Source of the DNA: Chryseosolibacter sp966095595
GTDB taxonomy: Bacteria > Bacteroidota > Bacteroidia > Cytophagales > Cyclobacteriaceae
NCBI GenBank assembly: GCA_966095595.1
Contig: CBHTUB010000397.1
Location: 1 to 5,823, forward strand
Direction: 5' to 3'
Length of the DNA stretch: 5,823 nucleotides
Below are positions 1 to 5,583 of the stretch, piece after piece (position 1 is the first letter of the stretch; each line of letters starts with the position of its first letter). The notes under the pieces are model-generated. The model was not told the origin of the DNA. It did no database searches and saw only the letters and a program-made list of their open reading frames with translations. The translations under genes were made by a program, and so were the position numbers.

Positions 1-1076
1 CCGGAGCGGAGTTGACACGTCATGAGATCAGTCCCAATGTCATCAACTCCCGTGGATCAATAGCTGAATCAGTAAAAAGCGGATCGACCGATGGTAAAGT
101 GGCGAACGAGTTTGCGGCATTTGTTCAGCACGAATGGCCCCTGCACAAAAATGTTATCGTTAACGCGGGCCTGCGAACTTCTGTCACATTCGTCGACAAC
201 CGACAGTACATTTTTCCCGAGCCCCGTATTTCAGCGCGCTACAACCTCGGAAAGGATCGCGCCTTCAAGTTCAACTATTCGCGCATGGTGCAATACATGC
301 ACAGGATTTCCAACACGGGGATCTCTACGCCCACAGATGTGTGGTACCCGGTCACCGACAGCATCCGTCCCCAGACATCGCACCAGTTCGCAATAGGCTG
401 GCAGCGTTTCCTGAATTCGAAAAAATTATTTCTGAACCTGGAGACTTACTACAAGTCGATGAACGATCTCATCGCTTATCAGGAAGGGACGAACCTTTTG
501 TTGAATACCGACTTTGCTTCAAAGCTCATACAGGGGAAAGGCAAGTCGTATGGAGTTGAAGTGTTGCTGAGAAAAGACGCAGGCAAGTTCACGGGCTGGA
601 TATCCTATACGTTGTCATGGACATGGCGGAAGTACGCCGAAGTGAATGACGGGGAATGGTTCCGGGCGCGCTACGATCGCAGGCACAATGGCGCGATCAT
701 CGCCCAGTATTCATTTGCAAAACGATGGGCGGCGTCCATGGTCTGGGAGTATATATCCGGAGCAAGGTTTACCCCCGTCGTTGGGCAATACGTCGTGGGC
801 GCGCCGAATCTGGCCGGAGTAGATCTCGTTCCCGTCTTTTCGAAGATCAATGCCGTCAAGCTTTCGGATGCTCACAGGCTCGATCTCGGCATCAAGTTTC
901 TCAGCAAGCCCGGTCGCAATTTCAAGTGGCATTGTTTTGCAGGCGTATATAACGCATACAATCGCTCGAGTCCGATCGGCATTGTCATTGAAAAAGAAAA
1001 GAATGGCAACCTTAAATATGCCCAGCCTGGCTTATTCGGCTTGCTGCCATTCATCTCGTACGGATTTAAATTCTGA
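1..1076 (+). CDS. TonB-dependent receptor, C-terminal part (5' end outside the window)
   Basis: This is the C-terminal 357 or so residues of an outer-membrane beta-barrel receptor. The frame is open from base 3, so the TTG at 12 is an internal codon and not a start; the plug and any carboxypeptidase-like regulatory domain lie upstream of the window. The visible part shows alternating polar/aromatic barrel strands, such as VIVNAGLRTSVTF and ISARYNLGKDRAFKFNYSRM. It also has the PRISARYNL...YSRMVQYMHRISN...PTDVWYPVTDSIRPQ segment that I associate with Bacteroidota receptors of this type. The last residues, SYGFKF, end in the C-terminal phenylalanine used for barrel assembly by the BAM complex. 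Such receptors take up ligands using TonB/ExbBD energy. The DUF4249 lipoprotein gene starts 3 bases after the stop, which suggests co-transcription. The substrate cannot be told. The family call is firm; the subclass is less certain. Confidence 0.9.
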   Translation, partial: GAELTRHEISPNVINSRGSIAESVKSGSTDGKVANEFAAFVQHEWPLHKNVIVNAGLRTSVTFVDNRQYIFPEPRISARYNLGKDRAFKFNYSRMVQYMHRISNTGISTPTDVWYPVTDSIRPQTSHQFAIGWQRFLNSKKLFLNLETYYKSMNDLIAYQEGTNLLLNTDFASKLIQGKGKSYGVEVLLRKDAGKFTGWISYTLSWTWRKYAEVNDGEWFRARYDRRHNGAIIAQYSFAKRWAASMVWEYISGARFTPVVGQYVVGAPNLAGVDLVPVFSKINAVKLSDAHRLDLGIKFLSKPGRNFKWHCFAGVYNAYNRSSPIGIVIEKEKNGNLKYAQPGLFGLLPFISYGFKF

Positions 1077-1079
1077 GGT

Positions 1080-1949
1080 ATGAACATCATTACATCGGCT
1101 TCCCGAAGATCCTTTCAGATCATAGCACCAGGCTTGTTATCGATACTGGTCGTTGCCTGTATACCGGAGCCCCTCGAGGTCGGTCAGGTGCCCGGGGCGG
1201 AGCCACAGATCGTTGTGTCGTCCCAGATCATTTCAGACACACTGGTTGTTGTGGGATTGACGAGGACCATCGGGGCGTTGGATGCGAGCAAGGAGACCGA
1301 CCCATACATATTGAAGGAACAGGTTGCGATCAAGGATGCTACCGTTACGCTCACGGTGAAGGGCCAAACCTACACATTGCCGCATCTGCAGGATGGCGGG
1401 TATGAAGGTTATCACATTCCCCTGAACCCGGGTGATGTATGCCATCTTCACGTGGTGAGCCCCACGATGGGAGAAGTAAGTGCAACCACCGTCGTACAAG
1501 ACCCCGTACTTTTTGATACCGTACAGGCGGAGTATTACGTTCACAAAGATTACATGACCTATGCACGCGTGACCTATGCGCTCCAGGATCCGGAGGTAAC
1601 GAACTACTACATCCTGAATGTTAACAATGCTAAACGCGAAGTGATGATCGACAATGCCTTGAACCCCGAGGCGTATCTGAAGCTACTGGACGACAAGAGT
1701 TTCAATGGAACCTATTTCTCCGAGGTCGTGATCTCTGCTCCCGAGCGTTTCGTCCAGGGCGACAGCATTGCTGTCACGCTTACCAACATCAGCAAGGATT
1801 ACTATGATTTTTTAAAGCTTAGAATAACCAACAGGCTTGGACTGGTTGAATACCTGAGCGAGCCGATCAACTACCCAACCAACGTCGTGGGAGGCAGAGG
1901 CTTCTTCAACCTCCACAAACCCGACGTAAAGATCCTCGTCCTGGAGTAA
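1080..1949 (+). CDS. DUF4249 family lipoprotein
   Basis: The protein has 289 residues. It begins with a lipoprotein signal: basic Arg9-Arg10, then a hydrophobic stretch (residues 14-26) ending in a lipobox V24-V25-A26-C27. The mature protein would therefore be lipidated at Cys27. There is no strongly acidic K/D/E run after the cysteine, so surface export versus periplasmic retention is open. The mature part is beta-rich, with an early 'PQIVVSSQIISDTLVVVGLTR' type strand region (residues 43-63), a central 'ATVTLTVKGQTYTLP' strand pair, and a C-terminal 'EPINYPTNVVGGRGFFNLHKP' segment (residues 259-279). That last segment matches the 'EP-N--NV-GG-G-F' ending I know from DUF4249. The family is confined mainly to Bacteroidota, is usually encoded next to a TonB-dependent receptor, and has no established biochemical function. 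The ATG at 1080 lies 3 bases after the receptor stop, with a weak GAGG just before it, so translational coupling is likely. A role as partner of the receptor is inferred from position. Confidence 0.82.
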   Translation: MNIITSASRRSFQIIAPGLLSILVVACIPEPLEVGQVPGAEPQIVVSSQIISDTLVVVGLTRTIGALDASKETDPYILKEQVAIKDATVTLTVKGQTYTLPHLQDGGYEGYHIPLNPGDVCHLHVVSPTMGEVSATTVVQDPVLFDTVQAEYYVHKDYMTYARVTYALQDPEVTNYYILNVNNAKREVMIDNALNPEAYLKLLDDKSFNGTYFSEVVISAPERFVQGDSIAVTLTNISKDYYDFLKLRITNRLGLVEYLSEPINYPTNVVGGRGFFNLHKPDVKILVLE

Positions 1950-1950
1950 C

Positions 1951-2028
1951 CGCGTGCATCGTGGCCTTTGTGCCTTTCTGCGTGATCTTTGTGTCACGGA
2001 TTTCATCGACACGAATCGGCCACATGAT
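1951..2028. repeat. Degenerate CTTTGTG-type intergenic repeat
   Basis: Directly after the DUF4249 stop lie CCTTTGTG (1965-1972), CCTTTCTG (1973-1980) and CTTTGTG (1987-1993). They are followed by a 'cacgaatcggccaca' tract. Words of this kind recur in intergenic DNA of Bacteroidota as I remember it, so I read this as a worn dispersed repeat rather than a regulatory site. No stem followed by a T-run is visible, so it is not a convincing terminator. Confidence 0.35.
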
Positions 2029-2262
2029 TTACTGCCACCCCCTGGAGGAGAAGAGTTGAAACAGAACCCGCTCGAGATTTTTTCGGAATGACAAACCCTC
2101 GATATTGTTTGCCTTCTTCGCCGCCTTTATATTTTCAGGCATCAGCCTGGGATCAATTAACCCATTCATGGTAAAAAGCGACGCTTGTCTGATCACATCC
2201 TTTGTAGTTGTCATATCAAGCTTTTTACGTGTTACATTTTTTTTGAAACCTATCGGCTTCAT
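2029..2262 (-). CDS. Doubtful small ORF, hypothetical protein
   Basis: An open minus-strand frame of 77 codons (ATG at 2262, or an internal ATG about 16 codons in) encodes a basic, lysine-rich, soluble-looking protein. It has no signal peptide, membrane segment or motif that I recognise; its second half (GLIDPRLMPENIKAAKKANN, then a Leu/Phe-rich tail) would be mostly helical. It lies 164 bases downstream of the globin gene on the same strand. No Shine-Dalgarno sequence precedes it, although that is normal here. Its composition looks more protein-like than the competing plus-strand frame. It could equally be chance, or the remnant of a decayed gene, as the surroundings are repeat-rich. No function is proposed. 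Confidence 0.25.
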   Translation of the reverse strand: MKPIGFKKNVTRKKLDMTTTKDVIRQASLFTMNGLIDPRLMPENIKAAKKANNIEGLSFRKNLERVLFQLFSSRGWQ

Positions 2263-2391
2263 GATGCAAGTAACGGCAAAGGATCTACAAGGGACGCCTG
2301 ATGTAACTAAATCGTCACAATGCCTTTATGCAACGCATTCGGAGGGAGTTTTCTGCAATCGATGGCAATTGGGCATTTGGTGTGGTATTTG

Positions 2392-2422
2392 GCTATTGGC
2401 TTGTCTACGTCTGGCCAATGGC
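2392..2422 (-). terminator. Hairpin just downstream of the globin stop, possible 3' end signal
   Basis: GCTATTGGC (2392-2400) and GCCAATGGC (2414-2422) pair as a 9-bp stem with one G-U wobble and a 13-base loop. On the minus strand the stem begins 4 bases after the globin stop codon, where an mRNA 3' end would be expected. There is no U-run after it, so it is at most a stabilising or weak termination structure. The left arm sits in a GGCATTTGG-like tract that resembles the repeats at the right end of the window, so the hairpin may instead be a repeat relic. Confidence 0.3.
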
Positions 2423-2426
2423 AAAC

Positions 2427-2789
2427 CTACTCACGTATTCCCAGCTTGTATTGAAAAATATTCGCGATGTTATCCGCACGGTTCCTGGCTTCATCGGCAA
2501 CCGGCCCGGAGAAATATTCGTCCACAGTTTCGTGAAAGAGCTTCAACCATTGCTGAAAATCATTTGCTTTTACTTTCAGGTCGATATGTTTGGCGAACGG
2601 GTTTCCCTTATAGGTCTGGTCTCCCAGTAAAACCATCGCCCAGAAATCGACAATGATCGGTGTGTGATGTTCCCAGTCCACATGCAGGAAATGCGGCGCC
2701 AATATCTCGTTGGTTCGGACTTTCGCGTAAAACGACGTGATCAACAATTCGATATCCCCGCGGTTTTGAATATCTTTTTTCATGTACAT
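2427..2789 (-). CDS. Group III truncated haemoglobin
   Basis: A small haem protein of the 2-on-2 globin fold, 120 residues from the ATG at 2789. A GTG two codons upstream and another ATG two codons downstream (2783) are alternative starts. The order of motifs fits group III: DIQNRGDIELLITSFYAKVR at the N-terminus with Tyr21 at the likely B10 position; then the DFWAMVLLG stretch with Trp50; then the proximal haem ligand His68 in 'NPFAKHIDL'; then 'FQQWLKLFHETVDEYF' with Trp81 at the likely G8 position. The length is typical for the class. These proteins bind O2 and NO; physiological roles proposed for relatives centre on NO or reactive-species handling, but none is firmly settled. The gene is transcribed away from the Crp/Fnr regulator, with 211 bases between starts, so regulation by that protein is plausible but inferred. 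No Shine-Dalgarno sequence is visible. Confidence 0.93.
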   Translation of the reverse strand: MYMKKDIQNRGDIELLITSFYAKVRTNEILAPHFLHVDWEHHTPIIVDFWAMVLLGDQTYKGNPFAKHIDLKVKANDFQQWLKLFHETVDEYFSGPVADEARNRADNIANIFQYKLGIRE

Positions 2790-2838
2790 GTTCACTACAC
2801 GGGCGAGGTTATAAATGTTCCCGTACTTTTAAGCGGTG

Positions 2839-2861
2839 AGCCACGAGCTGCTAGCCACGAG
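2839..2861. repeat. Two 9-bp direct repeats (AGCCACGAG, period 14)
   Basis: AGCCACGAG occurs at 2839-2847 and again at 2853-2861, separated by CTGCT. Right after it GATTCTT occurs twice (2864-2870 and 2874-2880). 'Gagccacgagctg' words are common low-complexity intergenic repeats in Bacteroidota as I recall, so this may be repeat debris rather than an operator. The GTG at 2836 that would lengthen the regulator to 249 residues lies at the edge of this repeat, which speaks against using that start. Confidence 0.4.
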
Positions 2862-2885
2862 AGGATTCTTGAAGATTCTTTCACC

Positions 2886-2903
2886 TTCAATTCAGCTGTT
2901 GAA
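2886..2903. promoter_or_regulatory. Inverted repeat TTCAA-N8-TTGAA in the divergent intergenic region
   Basis: TTCAA (2886-2890) and TTGAA (2899-2903) form a perfect 5-base dyad around an 8-base centre that itself contains the palindrome CAGCTG. It lies near the middle of the interval between the globin and regulator genes. A Crp/Fnr dimer would bind a two-fold symmetric site, but the spacing and arms do not match the classical FNR (TTGAT-N4-ATCAA) or CRP (TGTGA-N6-TCACA) boxes. It is a candidate operator only. Confidence 0.3.
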
Positions 2904-2913
2904 TCATCGACCG

Positions 2914-2936
2914 GCAGACACTGACTCGCAGTCTGC
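2914..2936. promoter_or_regulatory. Inverted repeat GCAGAC-N11-GTCTGC upstream of the regulator
   Basis: GCAGAC (2914-2919) and GTCTGC (2931-2936) are exact reverse complements separated by 11 bases, 64 bases before the regulator's ATG. It can be a dyad operator for either divergent gene, or a 6-bp stem in an RNA leader if transcription starts upstream. No consensus for a known regulator is recognised. Confidence 0.3.
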
Positions 2937-3000
2937 ATTATGGCATGAGGCGGGCAGCGTGCAGCCGTTCTGCTACGATATTTTTAATAACTTGAACCCC

Positions 3001-3585
3001 ATGTCCTTCGACCTGATCTTAAAAAACGTCTGCAAACATATCGATCTGACCCAAAAGGAAAAAGATCATTTTACCTCGCTTCTCGAATCACACGTGATCA
3101 AACGAAAGCAGATCTTTCTTTCGGAGGGTGATGTCTGTAAGCATTCGGCATTTGTAACCGGGGGAGCCTTGAAGGGATATACCGTCGATAAGGAAGGGCG
3201 CGAGCACGTTATTCACTTTGCCATGCCCGACTGGTGGATTGCGGATATGTATAGCCTCATCAGCCAGAAACCGGGTATTCTAAATATCGAGGCTCTTGTC
3301 GACACTCAGGTGCTCCTCCTTTCACGGGACCACCAGCACGATCTCTACAGGGACATTCCGAAGTTTGAGCGGTTCTTCAGGATCCTCACCGAAAACTCGC
3401 TCGTCGCCAGCCAGCAACGGCTGATCAACAACCTAAGCCTTACCGCCGGCGAGCGATATGCCGACTTTCTGGTAAAATATCCGACTATCGTGGAATGCGC
3501 CCCGCAACACACCATTGCCTCCTACCTTGGTATTACGCCGGAGTTTCTCAGTAAGATCCGCGCCAGACAGCTCAAAAAACACTGA
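3001..3585 (+). CDS. Crp/Fnr family transcriptional regulator
   Basis: The 194-residue protein starts at the ATG at 3001. The frame is open to a GTG at 2836, but that extension runs through intergenic repeats and inverted repeats and lacks family similarity, so I reject it. An N-terminal cyclic-nucleotide-binding-type beta-roll spans about residues 25-115 (SEGDVCKHSAFVTGGALKGY, then EHVIHFAMPDWWIADMYSL). A linker helix follows around 'PKFERFFRILTENSLVASQQRLI'. The C-terminal helix-turn-helix covers about residues 169-189 (QHTIASYLGITPEFLSKIRAR). This is the short regulator type common in Bacteroidota. It lacks the N-terminal cysteine cluster of FNR (only Cys11 and Cys46 lie in the N-terminal half). 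It also lacks the Arg-Ser pair by which CRP binds the cAMP phosphate, so its effector is unknown. It is divergent from the globin gene and upstream of the dioxygenase operon (93-base gap); it may control either, which is inference. Confidence 0.93.
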   Translation: MSFDLILKNVCKHIDLTQKEKDHFTSLLESHVIKRKQIFLSEGDVCKHSAFVTGGALKGYTVDKEGREHVIHFAMPDWWIADMYSLISQKPGILNIEALVDTQVLLLSRDHQHDLYRDIPKFERFFRILTENSLVASQQRLINNLSLTAGERYADFLVKYPTIVECAPQHTIASYLGITPEFLSKIRARQLKKH

Positions 3586-3614
3586 AATATGCCGGTTTGT
3601 ATTTGTTTTCTTAA

Positions 3615-3640
3615 CCTGGTTCAATGAAAATTGGGTCAGG
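3615..3640 (+). ncRNA. 11-bp RNA hairpin with GAAA tetraloop upstream of the dioxygenase operon
   Basis: Arms CCTGGTTCAAT (3615-3625) and ATTGGGTCAGG (3630-3640) pair over 11 consecutive positions, eight Watson-Crick and three G-U, around the loop GAAA, a GNRA tetraloop. It lies 29 bases after the regulator stop and 38 bases before the dioxygenase ATG. No T-run follows, so it is not a standard intrinsic terminator. It could be a 3' stabiliser of the regulator mRNA, a leader element of the operon, or, read as DNA, a dyad with CCTG/CAGG and CAAT/ATTG half-sites. A weak TAnnTTTG-like -7 element, TAGTTTTA, lies at 3648-3655. Confidence 0.4.
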
Positions 3641-3678
3641 CGTGCTGTAGTTTTACAACATCATTCAACACAACAATT

Positions 3679-4614
3679 ATGGAAAACAGGATTTTAGGAA
3701 TTCACCATATCACAGCCATAGCCGGCAACGCACAACGCAACTATGATTTTTACACCCGCGTTCTCGGCCTCCGCATGGTAAAAAAGACCGTTAACTTCGA
3801 TGATCCGGGCACCTACCACTTTTATTTCGGTGATGAGGTGGGAACGCCAGGGACAATACTCACATTCTTTCCGTGGGACCGTGTGAAACAGGGAAGGTTG
3901 GGAACAGGAATGGCGAATGAGGTGGCCTACACCGTGCCGAAGGGGAGCTTTGATTTCTGGAGAAAACGCTTCCGCGACAATAACGTGGCTTTCGACAATG
4001 AGACCACACGCTTCGGAGAACAGGTAATGGTTTTTGAGGATCCCGACGGCTTGAAATTATCCCTCATCTATTCCGAAGACAACAGGACTGGATGGGAAAC
4101 GGAAGAAGTAAAACGCAACGTCGCCCTGAAAGGCTTTCACGGCACATCCCTTATGCTGGCAAGCGTAACCGAAACGGCCAACGTGCTGACACAGGTACTC
4201 GATTACAAATTTGTGGGAAAGGAAGGAAACCGCCATCGCTACCAAAGCGAGACCGTAAGCAGCGCGGCTATCGTGGACCTCATTGAAGCGCCGAACGAAT
4301 CCGCTGCCATCAATGCAGGTGGAACCATTCACCACATTGCGTTTCGCGTGAAGGATGAAGACACTTTAATGAAGTATCGCGAAAAAGTTATCCGGCATGG
4401 ATTGCATATCACGCCGAAGGTCGACAGGAATTATTTCTTCTCACTATACTTCCGCGAACCCGGGGGTGTATTGTTCGAGATTGCAACCGACAACCCAGGT
4501 TTTGCAGTGGATGAATCGGTGGCCGATCTCGGAAAAGGTCTAAAGCTTCCTGCTCAATACGAGGCAAGAAGGTCGCAGATAGAAAAGGTACTTCCGGCCC
4601 TTCACGCACAATAG
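3679..4614 (+). CDS. MhqO/PcpA-type ring-cleaving dioxygenase (VOC superfamily)
   Basis: The 311-residue protein is predicted to cleave hydroquinone-type aromatic rings using Fe(II) and O2 in the cytoplasm. It has four vicinal-oxygen-chelate modules, starting near residues 7, 76, 151 and 214. It closely resembles Bacillus MhqO as I remember it: GIHHITAI, VNFDDPGTYH, PGTILTFFPW, RFGEQVMVFEDPDGL, GTIHHIAFRV, DRNYF, YFREPGGVLFEIATD. Compared with PcpA (2,6-dichlorohydroquinone dioxygenase), the metal ligands map to His10, His219 and Glu267, and the second-sphere residues to His9, Thr12, His218, Arg250 and Tyr257; all are present. The ATG at 3679 is preferred over a TTG at 3631, which lies in a hairpin and adds residues without family similarity. 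There is no Shine-Dalgarno sequence. The gene leads a tight operon with a GNAT gene (2-base gap) and a hydrolase gene. The exact substrate is unknown; quinone/hydroquinone detoxification is inferred from the family. Confidence 0.92.
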   Translation: MENRILGIHHITAIAGNAQRNYDFYTRVLGLRMVKKTVNFDDPGTYHFYFGDEVGTPGTILTFFPWDRVKQGRLGTGMANEVAYTVPKGSFDFWRKRFRDNNVAFDNETTRFGEQVMVFEDPDGLKLSLIYSEDNRTGWETEEVKRNVALKGFHGTSLMLASVTETANVLTQVLDYKFVGKEGNRHRYQSETVSSAAIVDLIEAPNESAAINAGGTIHHIAFRVKDEDTLMKYREKVIRHGLHITPKVDRNYFFSLYFREPGGVLFEIATDNPGFAVDESVADLGKGLKLPAQYEARRSQIEKVLPALHAQ

Positions 4615-4616
4615 GA

Positions 4617-4910
4617 ATGGGAGAGGTACAACTGAGATTGGACGATGATGGACGTGGTGCTTTCGAGATCCGTGAGGGCGACGAGGTGATCGGCGAGATG
4701 GTCGTTAGTGTGCGACATTCGAACCTCATCGCCCATCACACGGGCGTTGTAGAGCGTATGAAGGGACAAGGGTACGCAGACAAATTATTCCACGCCATGG
4801 TAAACCATGCGAGGGAACATCACTTAAAAGTGATTCCCAGGTGTGCATACGTCGAAGCGCGGTTCAAACGTCAACCCGCAGAGTATGCGGATATATGGTC
4901 AAAAGATTAA
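4617..4910 (+). CDS. Small GNAT-fold N-acetyltransferase (YjdJ/NATD1-like)
   Basis: This 97-residue protein has the minimal GNAT core. Residues 16-33 form strands (FEIREGDEVIGEMVVSV). His41-Thr42 begin the 'HHTGVVERMKGQGYADKL' stretch, where R47-x-x-G50-x-G52 is the acetyl-CoA pyrophosphate-binding loop. A helix follows (LFHAMVNHAREHHL), then 'KVIPRCAYVEARFKRQPAEY' with Cys76. This 'HT-V---L-G-G-A ... P-C-YV--F-R-PEY' pattern is that of the short acetyltransferase family related to YjdJ and NATD1, whose acceptor substrates are poorly known. The length is normal for the family. It starts 2 bases after the dioxygenase stop and ends 4 bases before the hydrolase start, so it belongs to the same transcript, probably by coupled translation. 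Its role in the operon is unknown; acetylation of a small product or of a protein are both possible. Confidence 0.9.
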   Translation: MGEVQLRLDDDGRGAFEIREGDEVIGEMVVSVRHSNLIAHHTGVVERMKGQGYADKLFHAMVNHAREHHLKVIPRCAYVEARFKRQPAEYADIWSKD

Positions 4911-4914
4911 TAAC

Positions 4915-5535
4915 ATGCATCAGAAAAGAATTTATACAGGCGGCCGCGACATCAACGAGGCCGACAAGGCGCTGATCCTTCTACATGGGAGAGGCGCTTC
5001 TGCAAGCGACATCCTCGGACTGGCCTATAGCCTGAACGTTGAAGACTACGCTTTGATCGCCCCCGAGGCAACCCGTAATACCTGGTATCCCTATTCATTC
5101 CTGTCAAAGCCGGCCGAGAATGAACCATGGCTGTCGTCTGCGCTTTCCCTGCTCGACGCAGTTGTGTTCGATTTGAACGAAGCCGGCATCAAGGATGAGA
5201 ACATCTACTTCGCAGGTTTTTCCCAGGGAGCATGCCTCACACTGGAATACGTAACCCGTAATGCCAGAAGATGGGGAGGTGTCGCCGCCTTTACCGGCGG
5301 CCTGATAGGAGACAAGGTTTACACGGAAAATTACAAGGGGGACTTCACAGGGACTCCGGTGTTCATCGGAACAAGCGATCCGGACCCCCACGTACCGGTG
5401 GACCGCGTCCGCGAAACAGTGCGCGTGCTGAAAGGAATGCACGCTGACGTGAAGGAAAAGATCTACCCGAGCATGGGGCACACCATCATCGAGGACGAGA
5501 TCAGGGAGGCGAATGACATGGTGTTTGGGAGATAG
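4915..5535 (+). CDS. MhqD-type phospholipase/carboxylesterase family serine hydrolase
   Basis: A 206-residue alpha/beta hydrolase of the Abhydrolase_2 (phospholipase/carboxylesterase) type. It shows the early 'ALILLHGRGASASDIL' oxyanion-hole segment, the nucleophile elbow G-F-S103-Q-G, the acid Asp157 in 'SDPDPHVP' (Asp155 is the alternative), and the catalytic His189 in 'SMGHT'. The triad is complete and the length normal. In Bacillus the related MhqD is co-regulated with the MhqO dioxygenase in the response to quinones. Here it is the third gene of one operon, so it probably hydrolyses an ester or ring-cleavage product; the real substrate is unknown. I chose the ATG at 4915, 4 bases after the acetyltransferase stop. 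The upstream in-frame ATG at 4843 lies inside that gene. The last four codons and stop (V-F-G-R-TAG) coincide with the beginning of a tandem repeat array, so the C-terminus may have been shaped by the repeat. Confidence 0.92.
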   Translation: MHQKRIYTGGRDINEADKALILLHGRGASASDILGLAYSLNVEDYALIAPEATRNTWYPYSFLSKPAENEPWLSSALSLLDAVVFDLNEAGIKDENIYFAGFSQGACLTLEYVTRNARRWGGVAAFTGGLIGDKVYTENYKGDFTGTPVFIGTSDPDPHVPVDRVRETVRVLKGMHADVKEKIYPSMGHTIIEDEIREANDMVFGR

Positions 5536-5583
5536 TGGAAGTCAATGGGCAATAGTCAATGGGAATGCAGGCTGTAGTTGGCG

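Noticed and set aside
1950..2040. Intrinsic terminator after the DUF4249 gene
   Set aside because: No stable stem followed by a T-run could be found; the T-rich words belong to the CTTTGTG repeat.
2105..2656. 183-codon plus-strand open frame
   Set aside because: It runs antisense through most of the globin gene, its translation changes from hydrophobic to Arg/His/Pro-rich without domain logic, and it crosses repeat DNA. The globin on the other strand is clearly real.
2836..3000. N-terminal extension of the Crp/Fnr regulator from GTG 2836
   Set aside because: The extra 55 residues are encoded by intergenic direct and inverted repeats and have no family counterpart. The ATG at 3001 gives the usual length of about 190 residues.
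2796..3000. FNR or CRP consensus box between globin and regulator
   Set aside because: No TTGAT-N4-ATCAA or TGTGA-N6-TCACA is present; only non-matching dyads are seen and are listed as candidates.
3631..3678. TTG start for the dioxygenase
   Set aside because: The TTG lies in the hairpin arm, and the family begins right at the GIHHITA segment, so the ATG at 3679 fits better.
4409..4729. 106-codon minus-strand open frame over the dioxygenase/acetyltransferase junction
   Set aside because: It is antisense to two well-supported genes and its Ser/Pro/Arg-rich translation looks like a reading-frame shadow.
4843..4914. N-terminal extension of the hydrolase overlapping the acetyltransferase gene
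   Set aside because: It would overlap 68 bases of a well-supported gene, whereas the ATG at 4915 gives normal operon spacing and family length.
5104..5481. 125-codon minus-strand open frame inside the hydrolase
   Set aside because: The sense strand encodes a hydrolase with a complete catalytic triad. The antisense translation is His/Cys/Val-rich without any recognisable domain.
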